Below, piece after piece: positions 5,104 to 5,663 of a stretch of DNA of 5,663 bases. Both the position numbers and the translations under genes were made by a program. The notes beneath the pieces are model-generated. The model was given only the letters and a program-made list of their open reading frames with translations. It made no database searches and was not told the DNA's origin. The first letter of the stretch is position 1. Each line of letters opens with the position of its first letter. This DNA comes from an uncultured Bacteroidota bacterium (GTDB lineage: Bacteria > Bacteroidota > Bacteroidia > Chitinophagales > Chitinophagaceae), in assembly GCA_903825065.1 (NCBI GenBank), contig CAIJZG010000166.1:1-5663 (forward strand), in the 5' to 3' direction.

Positions 5104-5663
5104 ATGAAGCAACCACCTCTTATATTAATAGCCCTCTTTTTCACAGTTAGCCTGTTAGGACAGTCAAATCAGGCATTTCCCCCTATTCCGGCCATGCGGC
5201 AATTACACCATGAGTATATTCTGGAGTCGCTTAAAAAGATCGATGCATTCTATATAACTTCTAATAGTATAGAGAATCCGAATAAAGTAGTAGCAGATAG
5301 TATAGTTCAATCTATTCGAATGGGGATTGAGATAGATACCCTAATCAGCCAAAACGATAAATATAAATGGCTGAGGAGTTGTAATGAACTTTTAACCTCT
5401 TTTATTGATGCTTTCCAGCTACAACAGATTACGCTTTCAAAACTTATCCCTACATTAAAAGCATACAGCATTGCCATGCAATTAGAGATGGCTAATCAGT
5501 CTGCTTACCCAGTATTCTCAGATAATGATTTGGCGATTTGTAATTTGTTAGTGAATAATTTTGGATTACAACACAATACTGGATTAAATAAATCAAAGGA
5601 CCTGATTGTTTGGAAATATTGTCAGCAACATCCTGAATATATACTTACTGCTTTGACTAAAAA
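5104..5663 (+). CDS. Unrecognised secreted or periplasmic protein (5' part)
   Basis: An open frame begins at ATG 5104-5106 and runs through 186 whole codons to the right edge with no stop. Residues 1-24 look like a signal peptide: K2, a hydrophobic core LILIALFFTVSLL (6-18), then a likely cleavage near LLGQS (17-21). There is no Cys there, so it is not a lipoprotein. The mature part begins with a Pro-rich FPPIPAM and then appears mostly helical, including LHHEYILESLKKIDAFYI (34-51) and a long stretch from about 61 to 130. Two Cys occur near 93 and 146 and one near 172. I recognise no catalytic motif or known domain, and its true length is unknown. It is divergent from the response regulator across 139 bases, so it might be under that regulator's control, though no direct evidence shows this. 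The start is supported by the signal peptide and by the promoter just upstream. Confidence 0.8.
   Translation, partial: MKQPPLILIALFFTVSLLGQSNQAFPPIPAMRQLHHEYILESLKKIDAFYITSNSIENPNKVVADSIVQSIRMGIEIDTLISQNDKYKWLRSCNELLTSFIDAFQLQQITLSKLIPTLKAYSIAMQLEMANQSAYPVFSDNDLAICNLLVNNFGLQHNTGLNKSKDLIVWKYCQQHPEYILTALTK

Overview
The window looks like an ordinary chromosomal stretch from a Bacteroidota bacterium, and the GalE sequence suggests Chitinophagaceae or a close relative. The evidence is an AT-rich composition, no clear Shine-Dalgarno sequence before any gene, matches to the Bacteroidota -7 promoter element TAnnTTTG in all four main intergenic regions, and the character of the proteins. I see no transposase, integrase, tRNA, rRNA, CRISPR array or other mobile element. 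No gene-free stretch exceeds about 140 bases.

Layout from left to right. Bases 1-116 are the 3' end of an unidentified plus-strand gene, followed by a hairpin and T-run that look like its terminator. Five complete minus-strand genes follow; in their transcription order (right to left) they are an OmpR/PhoB-type response regulator (4281-4964), a PhoR-like membrane histidine kinase (3153-4208), a DUF47/PhoU-like protein (2390-3037), a PiT-family phosphate transporter (1337-2377) and UDP-glucose 4-epimerase galE (234-1274). At the right edge, divergent from the regulator, an unrecognised secreted protein begins at 5104 and runs off the window.

The regulator and kinase appear to form one transcription unit, with no promoter match in the 72-base gap between them and a small inverted repeat just before the kinase start. 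The DUF47 and PiT genes, 12 bases apart, appear to form a second unit with its own promoter and a leader of about 80 bases that holds a perfect 14-base palindrome. galE has its own promoter match.

The likely shared theme is inorganic phosphate: a two-component system beside a phosphate transporter and its PhoU-like partner. That this pair senses phosphate is inferred from gene neighbourhood and family, not shown by the sequence. galE is a sugar-nucleotide housekeeping gene with no evident link to phosphate. The least explained items are the secreted protein at 5104 and the repeats in the promoters and leaders. I found no clearly new multi-gene system here.
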